Shown here in pieces: positions 1 to 7,568 of a DNA stretch of 28,739 nucleotides (positions are counted from its first letter, which is position 1; each line of letters opens with the position of its first letter). Below the pieces are notes generated by a model. That model searched no databases and was not told the origin of the DNA. It saw only the letters and a list, made by a program, of their open reading frames with translations. A program made the translations under genes and the position numbers. The stretch lies in NCBI GenBank assembly GCA_964595945.1, contig CAZQSL010000041.1, positions 1 through 28,739 of the forward strand, written 5' to 3'. Source of the DNA: CAZQSL01 sp964595945. Its GTDB lineage: Bacteria; UBP15; UBA6099; JAJRTR01.

Positions 1-985
1 TCAGCCTGCCCATCACCTCAGCCATCCGCCCCACGTCATCCACCGGTACAAGCACACCATCCACACCGTCCCTGACAATCTCGCGCGGCCCCGAGTCGCA
101 GTCGCTACTGACCACCGCCAGCCCGCAAGCCATCGCCTCACATAATGCATTGGGAAACCCTTCGAACCGCGATGACATCACAAACAGTTCACACTCTCGC
201 AAAACACCCCACGGCTCCCTGACCGCTCCCGGCATCACCACACGGCCTCCCAACCCAAGTTCTCCTGCCAGCCGCTCTATACTGTCCTTCGTCTCACCAT
301 CTCCGACAATCATAAGACTCCAGTCAGGATACTCTGCCGCAACCTCCGCAAAAGCCTTCACAAGAGTATCGTACCCCTTTTCCGGCACAAACCGCCCAAG
401 CGCCGCAACCACCTTGCGCCCCCTGATCATATCTCCTGGACAGCCTCTCTCACCCATTTCAGGCACTGCCACCGGATTCGGGATCACAATGACTTTCCCT
501 CCATCCACAAATCCTCTCAGCCAACCAGCCGCAAACTCCGTCTGCGCGACGACTGCCGCTGCCGATGGATAGAGCCTGTGCCTCAATACCCTATATACTG
601 CCGGCACGGGATTTCGCACCGGATTAGCCCTCTCGGACACCACTACCGGCACACCGCTGCCCATCATCGCAAGCAGTGCGTACACATTTGCAGTCTCCAC
701 AAAACTCACCACTACTGCCGGCCTGCTTTCACGCAGCAGACGCCTCATGCTGACCGCGCGGCGCAACACCCCGGACACCCTGCCCGCAAAACCCTTTTCC
801 ACATCGGTATCGATCCCGCTGAATACAACCTTTACCCTATCCCCAGGCCGGTAAAACGGCTCGTCACTCCTCATCACCACCATCGTGACATCATGCCCCT
901 CTGCATCAAAGTGATCTGCAAGGGCCGTGATTACCTTTTCGGCCCCCCCACACCCAAGACTCATTGTCGTCAGTGTTATCCTCAT
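1..985 (-). CDS. GT4-family glycosyltransferase, 3' end cut by window edge
   Basis: The minus strand is open from an ATG at 985-983 to the left edge (328 codons, C-terminus missing). The N-terminus carries the glycine-rich GGAEKV segment typical of GT-B enzymes. The C-terminal half has the GT4 donor-binding signature: a VPEKGYDTLVKAF segment, a GDGETKDSIERL segment, then the E-x7-E motif in RFEGFPNALCEAM followed by an ACGLAVVSSDCDSGPREIV-like stretch. The family transfers sugars from NDP- or UDP-sugars to glycan or lipid acceptors on the cytoplasmic face of the membrane, usually in capsule, LPS or exopolysaccharide synthesis. The substrate cannot be told. A GGGAAGA ribosome-site-like run lies at 994-988. 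It is divergent from the sigma-54/ECF operon, and any further glycan genes would lie left of the window. Confidence 0.88.
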   Translation of the reverse strand, partial: MRITLTTMSLGCGGAEKVITALADHFDAEGHDVTMVVMRSDEPFYRPGDRVKVVFSGIDTDVEKGFAGRVSGVLRRAVSMRRLLRESRPAVVVSFVETANVYALLAMMGSGVPVVVSERANPVRNPVPAVYRVLRHRLYPSAAAVVAQTEFAAGWLRGFVDGGKVIVIPNPVAVPEMGERGCPGDMIRGRKVVAALGRFVPEKGYDTLVKAFAEVAAEYPDWSLMIVGDGETKDSIERLAGELGLGGRVVMPGAVREPWGVLRECELFVMSSRFEGFPNALCEAMACGLAVVSSDCDSGPREIVRDGVDGVLVPVDDVGRMAEVMGRL

Positions 986-1019
986 GCTCTTCCCGTCAGT
1001 CCACTATTACTACCGTTGC

Positions 1020-1048
1020 ATTATACATCACCTTTTTCGCCATGTCTT
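1020..1048 (-). promoter_or_regulatory. Candidate sigma-70 promoter of the glycosyltransferase
   Basis: Read on the minus strand, AAGACA (1048-1043), 17 bp, then TATAAT (1025-1020). The -10 is perfect and the -35 matches 4 of 6. Transcription would start near 1013, about 28 bp before the glycosyltransferase ATG. Confidence 0.5.
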
Positions 1049-1577
1049 ACACTTTCCACCATGCCTGCTACCCGTTCCTTGATCATTACATTGGTTTGGA
1101 TTATTACAGACATCCCGTGTTCAAGCCATTTTCAGTCCCCAAACATGTTTCTGGCAAAAGGGGATCCCCAAAGGCAGCCAGCAAGGAAGACTGGGATAAA
1201 CAACATGCTGTATGCGACAAACCCTTTTGCCGTTTGCCATACGCGACTCTCTGGCAGAGAAATACCTGACCTTATGACATATTGCCATATACCCAATGCC
1301 CACTGGCAGGATTATCCTTTGTCATTGTCCTTTTGTAGACACAACACCACCCACTTTTGCCAATCGCAAATATGACATGAAATAGTTTTACAATATCAAA
1401 CCAATCATAGTCTCTCAACACCTAATGCAAAAATGGCAACGAGACAGCGGCAAAATTTACAAATACGCTAATCCGAATTAGAATGTTTGTCAAATTTCTA
1501 CGTTTGAACAGGAACAAACGGTGGTATTATTGAGTTAGACACAATGAATACGTATTAACAATAATCACTAATGACAC

Positions 1578-1762
1578 TGAGACACAAACTGTCTCAGGCA
1601 ATGAGACATTCGAATGGTGCGGAACAAATGAATAATTACAGCCATTTATTACCTAATGCAAACATATCAATACATTCGGCTATTTTTGCGTATGTCTCAC
1701 TGTCTCGTGAGACACAATACACTGAGACATCGCAAATTGATACAAATAATTTTCGTGAGACA
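1578..1762. promoter_or_regulatory. Cluster of TGAGACA/TGTCTCA elements, probable upstream activator sites
   Basis: Seven exact heptamers and one near-copy occur in 185 bp. Exact TGAGACA on + is at 1578-1584, 1602-1608, 1708-1714, 1723-1729 and 1756-1762. Exact TGTCTCA (the reverse complement) is at 1590-1596 and 1693-1699, and the variant TGTCTCG at 1701-1707. The first three alternate in orientation at exact 12-bp steps, and 1701-1714 forms TGTCTC-GT-GAGACA. The cluster sits about 95-310 bp upstream of the sigma-54 promoter, the usual distance for bacterial enhancer-binding-protein sites. The binding protein is not in the window. It could also be a repressor operator array. Confidence 0.7.
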
Positions 1763-1857
1763 TTTTTTCCGGCAAATGATGACGACGTATCCCAATTATT
1801 TTATAATATGGCAACAAAATATTCGCTGAAAACATTTTTTTACCAGCCTCCCCAATG

Positions 1858-1874
1858 TTGGCACGGCTATTGCC
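1858..1874 (+). promoter_or_regulatory. Sigma-54 (RpoN) -24/-12 promoter
   Basis: TTGGCACG (1858-1865), four bases, then TTGC (1870-1873). This is an exact match to the RpoN consensus TGGCACG-N4-TTGC with correct spacing of the GG and GC dinucleotides. Predicted start is near 1885, leaving a short leader with a GGGCAGGT ribosome-site-like run (1883-1890) before the ATG at 1898. This promoter is the main reason for starting the downstream gene at 1898. Confidence 0.85.
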
Positions 1875-1897
1875 TAACTATTGGGCAGGTGACAGAC

Positions 1898-2134
1898 ATG
1901 AGACCATGTGACAAAAACTTGCTCGAAGCGATACAACTCGCCGAAAAACTCCTCGAACTCAGCGAACGTGGAGACAGCGAGAGAGAAGACACAGGATGCG
2001 GAATACTTTTCGGGGTGATCAGGGACAACGCCTACAAGATCAGGAAACTGGCAGAAAAAGAAATCGCAAGGCATCAGTTTTCCGAACTGAGCCAACAGCG
2101 AAATACTAAAACGGCAGACAACGGGGCAAACTGA
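1898..2134 (+). CDS. Small acidic/helical conserved-type protein, function unknown
   Basis: A 78-aa protein with two predicted amphipathic helices flanking a central GDSEREDTGCGILFGVIRD segment; the charged REDTGCG core is the most distinctive part. I do not recognise a named family, though the layout resembles short uncharacterised proteins of about 70-80 aa found in delta-proteobacteria-like genomes. The frame is open upstream to 1571, but the sigma-54 promoter immediately upstream (start near 1885) and the change in composition make ATG 1898 the best start. It is followed after 14 bp by the ECF sigma gene, so the two are likely co-transcribed and co-regulated by RpoN and an enhancer-binding protein. 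It has no signal peptide or membrane segment. Confidence 0.7.
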   Translation: MRPCDKNLLEAIQLAEKLLELSERGDSEREDTGCGILFGVIRDNAYKIRKLAEKEIARHQFSELSQQRNTKTADNGAN

Positions 2135-2148
2135 ACGGAGGTACTGAC

Positions 2149-2751
2149 ATGAATGCAATCGACATGATCGACCAGGAAAACGAAATACTGAGGTACATCG
2201 AAAAAGAAAGGGATTTCATGTGGTCGCAGGCCCTCGGCCTGACCCGCAAAAGCGAGGACGCTGAAGACCTTTTTCAGGATACTATCCTCAAGGCCTGCAA
2301 GGGCTGGCACAGTTTCGATCCCGACACGAATTTTAAGGCATGGATCGGACGCATCATGCTCAACACACATATCAATAACTACAATCGCAACAAGGGCCAT
2401 CTCAACTGCGACTTCACCACCGGCGAATTCGAGGCCATCATTTCTTCGGTAAACATTAGGGAAAACGTCACTTTCAACGACAATCCCGAAAAGATTTTCT
2501 TCAACAATCACATCGACAAAAAAGTCATGGAAGCGCTCTACTCTCTTCCGGACTCATATAAAATACCATTCATGCTCTATCACATGGAAGGATACTCGTA
2601 CGAAGAAATCGCCGCCGTCAGCCGTCTGCCTCTCGGCACGGTGAAATCGCGCCTCTTCCGTGCCCGCAAATATCTGCGAGACATGATCGAAGGCGTTGAT
2701 TATGGCAGCGCTTCCGACATCCCTTCTCTCGTCATCGAAAAGGCAGGATAA
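2149..2751 (+). CDS. ECF-type RNA polymerase sigma factor (RpoE family)
   Basis: A 200-aa sigma-70 family protein with only regions 2 and 4, the ECF layout. Region 2 spans about residues 20-85, with the SEDAEDLFQDTILKACKGW core and FKAWIGRIMLNTHINNYNR. Region 4 spans about 127-180, with LPDSYKIPFMLYHMEGYSYEEIAA and the helix-turn-helix LPLGTVKSRLFRARKYL. The linker of about 35 residues between the regions is rather long. ATG at 2149 is set by a strong GGAGG at 2137-2141. It lies 14 bp after the small sigma-54-controlled gene and ends before a strong terminator, so the two genes probably form one unit. No anti-sigma factor gene is adjacent. Its regulon cannot be told; exopolysaccharide or envelope functions are possible given the divergent glycosyltransferase. 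Confidence 0.93.
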   Translation: MNAIDMIDQENEILRYIEKERDFMWSQALGLTRKSEDAEDLFQDTILKACKGWHSFDPDTNFKAWIGRIMLNTHINNYNRNKGHLNCDFTTGEFEAIISSVNIRENVTFNDNPEKIFFNNHIDKKVMEALYSLPDSYKIPFMLYHMEGYSYEEIAAVSRLPLGTVKSRLFRARKYLRDMIEGVDYGSASDIPSLVIEKAG

Positions 2752-2860
2752 CGATATTCCCGCAACAGATTCCAGGCCGGCCAGAGCAGGGAAGATACAG
2801 ACATGACCTTCCCGCGCCATCGCAATATCGACACACCATGCAGTCAGTTACCTCATTTTT

Positions 2861-2884
2861 GGGGACTGTACACAAACCGTCCCC
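2861..2884. repeat. Possible REP-like inverted element
   Basis: GGGGAC (2861-2866) and GTCCCC (2879-2884) flank a 12-base loop, preceded by a T-run. Short GGGGAC/GTCCCC elements like this are dispersed in some bacterial genomes, but only one copy is present here, so the assignment is tentative. Confidence 0.3.
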
Positions 2885-2912
2885 ATCCCCAACCTCTCAA
2901 TGTTCGTTGTAC

Positions 2913-2939
2913 GCGGAGTGAAAACTCCGCTTTTTTTTT
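2913..2939 (+). terminator. Rho-independent terminator after the ECF sigma gene
   Basis: A perfect 7-bp stem GCGGAGT/ACTCCGC (2913-2919 and 2924-2930) with a GAAA tetraloop is followed directly by nine T residues (2931-2939). It lies 160 bp after the ECF sigma stop codon and closes that transcript. Confidence 0.9.
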
Positions 2940-3032
2940 GCCCGGTCACGCTCCGGGACCAGGCCGGAGCGATCGAGTGCATCTGCCTGTCCCCCTATTC
3001 ACTGAGTTCCTTCACATGACACGAGCATATAG

Positions 3033-3060
3033 TTGACTTATGAATGTCCGTTATTAGAAT
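3033..3060 (+). promoter_or_regulatory. Candidate sigma-70 promoter for the lipid-kinase/PHP unit
   Basis: TTGACT (3033-3038), 16 bp, TAGAAT (3055-3060): five of six matches in each box. Predicted start is near 3067, leaving a leader of about 70 nt before ATG 3140. Confidence 0.6.
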
Positions 3061-3139
3061 ATTGCTTTACGGTCCCCTCCCGCCTCACGATGCGGAGATC
3101 ATCTACCGGACTGAATAGAGCAGAACCACACCACATCCA

Positions 3140-4108
3140 ATGGAAAACTTCATCATCCTACACAGCATGCTTTCCGGCAAAGAGGCCAGAGAAAAGAAAA
3201 AAAGAAATATCATCAATGCCGTCAAAAAAGCGCTCCCTGGCACAGATTCCTTCGACAGGTACATCGCATTTACGACAAGTCTCGATGATCTCGCGAAATC
3301 CATCGAAAATATCGTCGCCAATCGCATCAAACGCATCGCGATCAACGGAGGCGACGGTTTCGCGGCTCTCGTCATCAATCAGCTTTTCAGGAAGATCGAA
3401 CAGTCCTCCACTCCTGATTACGCCCCCGACATCCTCTTCCTCTCAGGCGGCACAGGCAACGCGATAGCCTATTGTTCGAGCTTCAGAAACAACGACGAAG
3501 CCGTCGCCGCGCTTGCCTCCGGCAACTACAGGACCGAAAAATTCAGCTTCCTCGAAACCACTTACGGCAATATCAGGCGCGAACTCTCACAATTCATCGG
3601 ATTCGGCGGCGACGCCGAAGTCATCGACATTTACGCAAAGCAGAAGCTGAAGGGCTTTTTCGGGTACCTGCTCGCTATCTTCAAATTCGGCATGACCCAG
3701 AAATATCTCAATCCTTTCAGTCGCGGCAACGGCAATTACACAGTTGAAGTATTCGAGGACGAAAAATCCATCGGCAAAGGCTACTTCGAGGGAGGCGGCA
3801 TCTCGGCGATCCCCTTTGTTGGCTACGGCCTGCGCCTGTATCCTCTCGCCAGCCACGACAATTCACACATCCGCTTCGTCCGCTTCGGCTCGCTCATCAC
3901 TCCATTCCTGACAGCTTTCCCCATCACTTTCACAAAACGCGCCAACCGGATCATCTACGACTATCTCGTCGACAAGGCCGCCACATATCGATTTGTCTTC
4001 GACCATCCGGTACACGTGCAGTCTTACGGCGACTACAAACTTATGCACACCGACGTCACAGTCGATTTCACCCGCAGAAAACAGATCAACATGGTAAAAA
4101 AAACCTGA
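3140..4108 (+). CDS. Diacylglycerol kinase catalytic-domain (lipid kinase-like) protein
   Basis: A 322-aa protein with the nucleotide-binding signature of the DAGK_cat/sphingosine-kinase/YegS fold: INGGDGFAALV around residues 68-78 (GGDG at 70-73) and the second glycine motif LSGGTGNAIA at about 101-110. Family members phosphorylate diacylglycerol or related lipids with ATP at the inner face of the membrane. The C-terminal half (about 180-320) shows the beta-rich pattern of the second lobe, with an FEGGGISAIPFVGYGLRLYP segment. Length is typical for the family (about 300 aa). No clear Shine-Dalgarno precedes ATG 3140, so the start is less certain than the identity. It lies 84 bp upstream of the PHP-domain gene on the same strand. 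The actual lipid substrate is unknown. Confidence 0.8.
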   Translation: MENFIILHSMLSGKEAREKKKRNIINAVKKALPGTDSFDRYIAFTTSLDDLAKSIENIVANRIKRIAINGGDGFAALVINQLFRKIEQSSTPDYAPDILFLSGGTGNAIAYCSSFRNNDEAVAALASGNYRTEKFSFLETTYGNIRRELSQFIGFGGDAEVIDIYAKQKLKGFFGYLLAIFKFGMTQKYLNPFSRGNGNYTVEVFEDEKSIGKGYFEGGGISAIPFVGYGLRLYPLASHDNSHIRFVRFGSLITPFLTAFPITFTKRANRIIYDYLVDKAATYRFVFDHPVHVQSYGDYKLMHTDVTVDFTRRKQINMVKKT

Positions 4109-4192
4109 ATCCGGACGGTTGCGGTATATTATGGCAGACAAGCATCCGGGGCAAAGGCTCCGGAGACATTCCATATTCACTTGGAGCGTACC

Positions 4193-5239
4193 ATGAAATT
4201 AACACATCTGCTGCCAGGCATCGCAATCGCTGTCACAATGATCACATCGTCCGCATGCGCAGCGTCAGGCGACTACAGACTCCTCTGGGGCAATCAACAC
4301 TCCCACACTTCGCTATCCGACGGCAAAGGCACCCCGCAGGAAGCCTTCGACATGGCCCGCCACGATGCGAAACTCGACTTCTGGATCATCTCGGACCATG
4401 CCGAACAAATCGACATCCCCATCCCCGGCTCCGCCACCAAGACACCCAAATGGGAAATCCTCAAAGCCGCGGCAGCCGAAAAAAACGCCCCTGGCGCTTT
4501 CCTCGCCATCGCCTCTTACGAATGGAGCGCCGATCAGTCTCAGGGCCACATGAATGTCCACGACACACCCGTCCTCGCACGATTCGGCGAAACCTACACT
4601 CTCGCGCGTTTCCAGAAATGGCTCAGAAAACACCCCGAAGCCATCACGGGATTCAATCACCCGCCCGAATCCCCAAAAATCTTCAACGACCTCGAATACA
4701 TCCCGGACCTTGCCTCGCAAACCGTCTACATCGCCGTCAACCAGAAGTCCGATCTGCAATACTACTTCAAAGCTCTCGACAACGGCTGGCACATAGCCCC
4801 CGTCGCCGATCAGGACAACCACGAAAAAAACTGGGGCAGCCATCCCAACAACAATTTCCTCGCCGTCTATTCCACCGACATCACATATCCGGCATTCATG
4901 GAAGCACTCGCCAACCGCAGATTTTACGCTGCCAACACCCGCTCAATACGCCTCTGGATCGAAGGCAACCGCCTGCCAATGGGCACAAGACTACTCGGCG
5001 ACACGGCCGAAATCCTCATCAGTGTCTCCGACTCATCCGGCGCCAGGATCAATTCCCTCAAACTCTACTCCAACAACTCCACCATCATCAAGGAATGGAC
5101 CCCTGACTCTTCGGACTTTCAGGTACTCACTTCCGTAACACGCACCGCCGCATCATCATGGTTTGTCGCAGTCGTGGAAACAGACAAAGACCGATACGCC
5201 ATTTCCGCTCCCATACGGCTTTCACCCATCAACAGATGA
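4193..5239 (+). CDS. Secreted PHP-domain metallohydrolase-like protein
   Basis: A 348-aa protein starting at ATG 4193, set by GGAG at 4183-4186; an upstream in-frame TTG at 4181 lies over that site and is rejected. Residues 1-23 form a signal peptide: a short basic start, a hydrophobic core and an ACA|AS-type cleavage site, so the product is exported. Metal-binding motifs of the PHP fold follow: GNQHSHTSLSDG (His36, His38) and WIISDHAEQ (Asp68, His69), with further likely ligands in GFNHPPESP and APVADQDNHEKNWG. PHP enzymes use a multinuclear metal site for phosphoester hydrolysis. Exported members of this architecture are poorly characterised, so no substrate is proposed. The last 80 or so residues are beta-rich and may be a small accessory domain. 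It follows the lipid-kinase gene by 84 bp and may share its transcript. Confidence 0.78.
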   Translation: MKLTHLLPGIAIAVTMITSSACAASGDYRLLWGNQHSHTSLSDGKGTPQEAFDMARHDAKLDFWIISDHAEQIDIPIPGSATKTPKWEILKAAAAEKNAPGAFLAIASYEWSADQSQGHMNVHDTPVLARFGETYTLARFQKWLRKHPEAITGFNHPPESPKIFNDLEYIPDLASQTVYIAVNQKSDLQYYFKALDNGWHIAPVADQDNHEKNWGSHPNNNFLAVYSTDITYPAFMEALANRRFYAANTRSIRLWIEGNRLPMGTRLLGDTAEILISVSDSSGARINSLKLYSNNSTIIKEWTPDSSDFQVLTSVTRTAASSWFVAVVETDKDRYAISAPIRLSPINR

Positions 5240-5296
5240 CAGCCACCGCATGGATACGTTTTCGCGTTCATGGAAATAACACGAGTAGTACGGCAG

Positions 5297-5318
5297 TGGG
5301 GGTTCGGATTCTCCCCCA
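5297..5318 (+). terminator. Hairpin after the PHP gene, possible weak terminator
   Basis: A 6-bp stem TGGGGG/CCCCCA (5297-5302 and 5313-5318) with a 10-base loop lies 58 bp after the stop codon. It is followed by AATTTC rather than a real T-tract, so termination is uncertain. Confidence 0.4.
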
Positions 5319-5407
5319 AATTTCAAGAATACTGCATCCGTAATTCTCGTGAATGCCGGAATTTGCAATAGTTTAGTGTATTGTTATGCCATTTTGTAAA
5401 GTATCCA

Positions 5408-5436
5408 TTCACCGGATGAAGCAAAAGTGTTAAAAT
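5408..5436 (+). promoter_or_regulatory. Candidate promoter of the amidohydrolase gene
   Basis: TTCACC (5408-5413), 17 bp, TAAAAT (5431-5436). The -35 matches 4 of 6 and the -10 matches 5 of 6. Predicted start is near 5443, about 53 nt before ATG 5496. Confidence 0.45.
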
Positions 5437-5495
5437 CATAAGCAATATCCGACATGTAACCACTGTGGTGGTTGCCATTCAGAGAGGTCGTCCCA

Positions 5496-7145
5496 ATGAT
5501 TGAGGAAAGATATACCGTTTTTTACCCCGACAAGGTTTTTGGGCACTCCACCAGCGTGCCACTTGGCGTGGCGGTCGATAGAGCATCGGGAAATATCGCC
5601 CGTATCACATCTGCCGCTGACATGCCGGCATGGATAGAGGCGCAGGCTGCGGAAGGGTATTCGGTAGTTGAAGAAGTCCCTGGTGGTACGATTATCCCCG
5701 GACTTGCAGATGCGCATTATCATCTGCTGCTTTATGCTACCGTCGAACTCCTCGGTGCTATCTCTATGGTGGGCTGCTCAAGCCGCGAAGACGCCATCAA
5801 GCGTATCACTTCGGCAAGCGCACGCATGAAAGACCCTGAAAAGCCGCTGCTCGCACTTTCTCTCGACACATCCACCGTCAAGGGATTGACCGCCGCGGAC
5901 ATCAGCACGGCGACTGGCGGGCGCAAGGCATTTCTGCTTGACGTTTCCCTTCATGCCGGCCTCGCATCCTGCGAGTTGCTCACCGAAGTTCGCGCAACTG
6001 TCGAAAACTCCGCTCTTCCGCGCATCGGCTACTGCAACGACTCCGGCGAACTGTCCGAAGTCTACACCATGAAAGCGCTCGAAATCGTCGAAGCCTATTG
6101 TACTGCCCAGCAGATCGAGAGCGCCATCGAAAAAAAACTGCTCGCGCATCTCAAACGCGGCATGACCACCATCCACGATCTCATGCCTTCCACTTTCAAT
6201 CAGTTTCTCGCCGCACTCCGTCTGCGTCGCCGCTGGCATGATGCTTATCACTGCAATTTTCCCATCACCAGATTTTATCTCAACAACCTTCAGTACATTG
6301 AACTGCTATCACGCATGGACGAACTCTCTTGCGCCAATCTCCTCACCCACGAAGAACGTATCGAAACCATCGGCCTCAAGGTATTCATCGACGGCAGCTT
6401 CGGCGCGCATACGGCAAAAGTCGACGAACCTTATACCGATACCTCTACGACAGGCATCTACTTCCGCACACCCGAACAGCTTGACGAAGACCTCGCGTTC
6501 TGCATCGCAAATGATATCCGCGAGGTCTCGATCCACTGCATTGGCGACGCCGGCTGCCGGCGCGCCATCATGTTCGCAAAAAAATGCAAGGAATCATCGA
6601 GCACTGCCACCGGGCACAAAATGCGTATCCGCATCGAGCATTTCCAACTTCCGCCCACGCCTGTCGACGAAACAATGAACGTCGTTAAAATGCTTGGCAT
6701 CTGGCTTTGCATACAACCCAATTTCCTGCTCGACTACACCTACTCCGACCGCCTCGGCGACCGTGTCCGCACCATGTGTCCGCATGATGCCATCGCCACG
6801 GCGGGAGTCCCCTTTTTCACTGGCACGGATGGTATGCCGGACAGCATGATGCTTGCCATCAAACTTGCCACCCACGCCGCACTCCCCGCGCAACGTTTCA
6901 CGCTCGAAAAGGCCATCACTTCCGCCTCTGCCAACACCGGCGCCTATGAAAATGTCCTTCGCGGCAACATCGAAGAAGGATTCGAAGCAGACCTCCTTCT
7001 CGTCGACAATTCCCTTCTCGACGATCTCGCCGTTCCGGACAACCCTGATGGCAAAGTCGCTGTCACCGACTACTTCGATCTCGAAGACAAGATCAAACGC
7101 GTTTATAAAACCGGCGTCAAAATATTCCCCGCAACCAAGCGATGA
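5496..7145 (+). CDS. YtcJ-like amidohydrolase (amidohydrolase_3 family)
   Basis: A 549-aa metal-dependent hydrolase. ATG 5496 is preceded by GAGAGG (5482-5487); an upstream TTG at 5472 lies before that site and is not preferred. Motifs of the amidohydrolase superfamily appear in order: PGLADAHYHLLLY (HxH metal ligands after the first barrel strand), GLKVFIDGSFGAHTA (the lysine expected to bridge the metals), VSIHCIGDAG (His), IRIEHFQL (His) and FFTGTDGMPDS (Asp). The C-terminus returns to the small beta-sandwich with GFEADLLLVD, typical of the family. These enzymes are cytoplasmic and hydrolyse amide or similar bonds; YtcJ-type members have few known substrates, so none is proposed. It is a single-gene unit with its own promoter and a terminator about 270 bp downstream. 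Confidence 0.88.
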   Translation: MIEERYTVFYPDKVFGHSTSVPLGVAVDRASGNIARITSAADMPAWIEAQAAEGYSVVEEVPGGTIIPGLADAHYHLLLYATVELLGAISMVGCSSREDAIKRITSASARMKDPEKPLLALSLDTSTVKGLTAADISTATGGRKAFLLDVSLHAGLASCELLTEVRATVENSALPRIGYCNDSGELSEVYTMKALEIVEAYCTAQQIESAIEKKLLAHLKRGMTTIHDLMPSTFNQFLAALRLRRRWHDAYHCNFPITRFYLNNLQYIELLSRMDELSCANLLTHEERIETIGLKVFIDGSFGAHTAKVDEPYTDTSTTGIYFRTPEQLDEDLAFCIANDIREVSIHCIGDAGCRRAIMFAKKCKESSSTATGHKMRIRIEHFQLPPTPVDETMNVVKMLGIWLCIQPNFLLDYTYSDRLGDRVRTMCPHDAIATAGVPFFTGTDGMPDSMMLAIKLATHAALPAQRFTLEKAITSASANTGAYENVLRGNIEEGFEADLLLVDNSLLDDLAVPDNPDGKVAVTDYFDLEDKIKRVYKTGVKIFPATKR

Positions 7146-7410
7146 CCGGACAACTACTGCAATTTACACGATGTATGCAGGAGAGTATTTACTATTCATC
7201 CGGGTAATGGATACCGAAACAAGGCTGAAACACACAAATCGTGATCCTGAGCAAAGCGAAAAATCATGGTGTGTACATGGCTCGTTTCATGGTGACATGC
7301 GTCGAAATAGTTCAATAAGCACGTGCCACAAAGCATCCATTATCCAGACAAGGCATTTTTGAAAAAATGCTTTGCTGCAACAAATGTGATAACTTTTCAG
7401 TTATTTATAT

Positions 7411-7453
7411 AACGCTGTTCAAGACATAAGGGATTGGGGTGACAGCGTTTTTT
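7411..7453 (+). terminator. Terminator-like stem-loop after the amidohydrolase
   Basis: An 8-bp stem AACGCTGT/ACAGCGTT (7411-7418 and 7442-7449) with a 23-base loop runs into a T-tract (7448-7453). It separates the amidohydrolase transcript from the chemosensory cluster. The long loop lowers certainty. Confidence 0.6.
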
Positions 7454-7510
7454 GCTGTATCGTTTTTCGTGTTGCTTATTGCACGATAAGGACTTAGAAT
7501 CATTAGGTTG

Positions 7511-7539
7511 TTGTGAAAGAGAGGAAAATTGGGTAATAC
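7511..7539 (+). promoter_or_regulatory. Candidate sigma-70 promoter for hemerythrin/chemosensory operon
   Basis: TTGTGA (7511-7516), 17 bp, TAATAC (7534-7539). Predicted start is near 7546, just before the GGGAGGT ribosome site at 7554-7560. It is the only good promoter directly ahead of the long same-strand run of che genes. Confidence 0.5.
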
Positions 7540-7568
7540 GGTTGTATGTGTATGGGAGGTCAGGCCTG

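Larger units (their letters stand above)
986..1897. other. Long divergent intergenic region between glycosyltransferase and sigma-54 operon
   Basis: About 910 bp with no convincing gene. The half nearer the glycosyltransferase holds its promoter, a GGGGATCCCC palindrome (1160-1169) and an imperfect inverted repeat around 1210-1243 (GTATG...CATAC). From about 1380 the composition becomes AT-rich. This part holds the TGAGACA cluster, the sigma-54 promoter, and two possible sigma-70-like pairs: TTGAGT-17-TATTAA at 1530-1558 and ATGACG-17-TATAAT at 1779-1807. A reading frame open from 1571 runs in phase into the downstream small gene. Its first 109 codons look like non-coding AT-rich sequence and contain the repeat cluster, so I treat it as regulatory. 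Confidence 0.7.
2752..3139. other. Intergenic region after the ECF sigma gene
   Basis: 388 bp without a convincing gene. It contains the GGGGAC/GTCCCC element, the terminator, and near its right end the promoter of the lipid-kinase gene. A short open frame across 2803-3036 overlaps the terminator and has atypical composition, so it is not called. Confidence 0.7.
7146..7568. other. Intergenic region upstream of the chemosensory cluster
   Basis: 423 bp without a convincing gene. It contains an AT-rich hairpin at 7353-7370 (GCATTTTT/AAAAATGC, weak), a small ATAACT/AGTTAT hairpin near 7390-7405, a terminator-like stem-loop at 7411-7453, and the promoter of the hemerythrin gene. Confidence 0.7.

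Noticed and set aside
578..1375. Plus-strand open frame of 265 codons
   Set aside because: Antisense to the glycosyltransferase coding frame and continuing into intergenic sequence; His/Pro/Arg-rich translation with no domain.
1571..1897. In-frame N-terminal extension of the 78-aa protein (109 codons)
   Set aside because: AT-rich, low-complexity translation covering the TGAGACA cluster and sigma-54 promoter; the predicted transcript starts only near 1885.
2803..3036. Short open frame after the ECF sigma gene
   Set aside because: Spans a strong terminator hairpin and T-tract; no ribosome site and no recognisable protein features.
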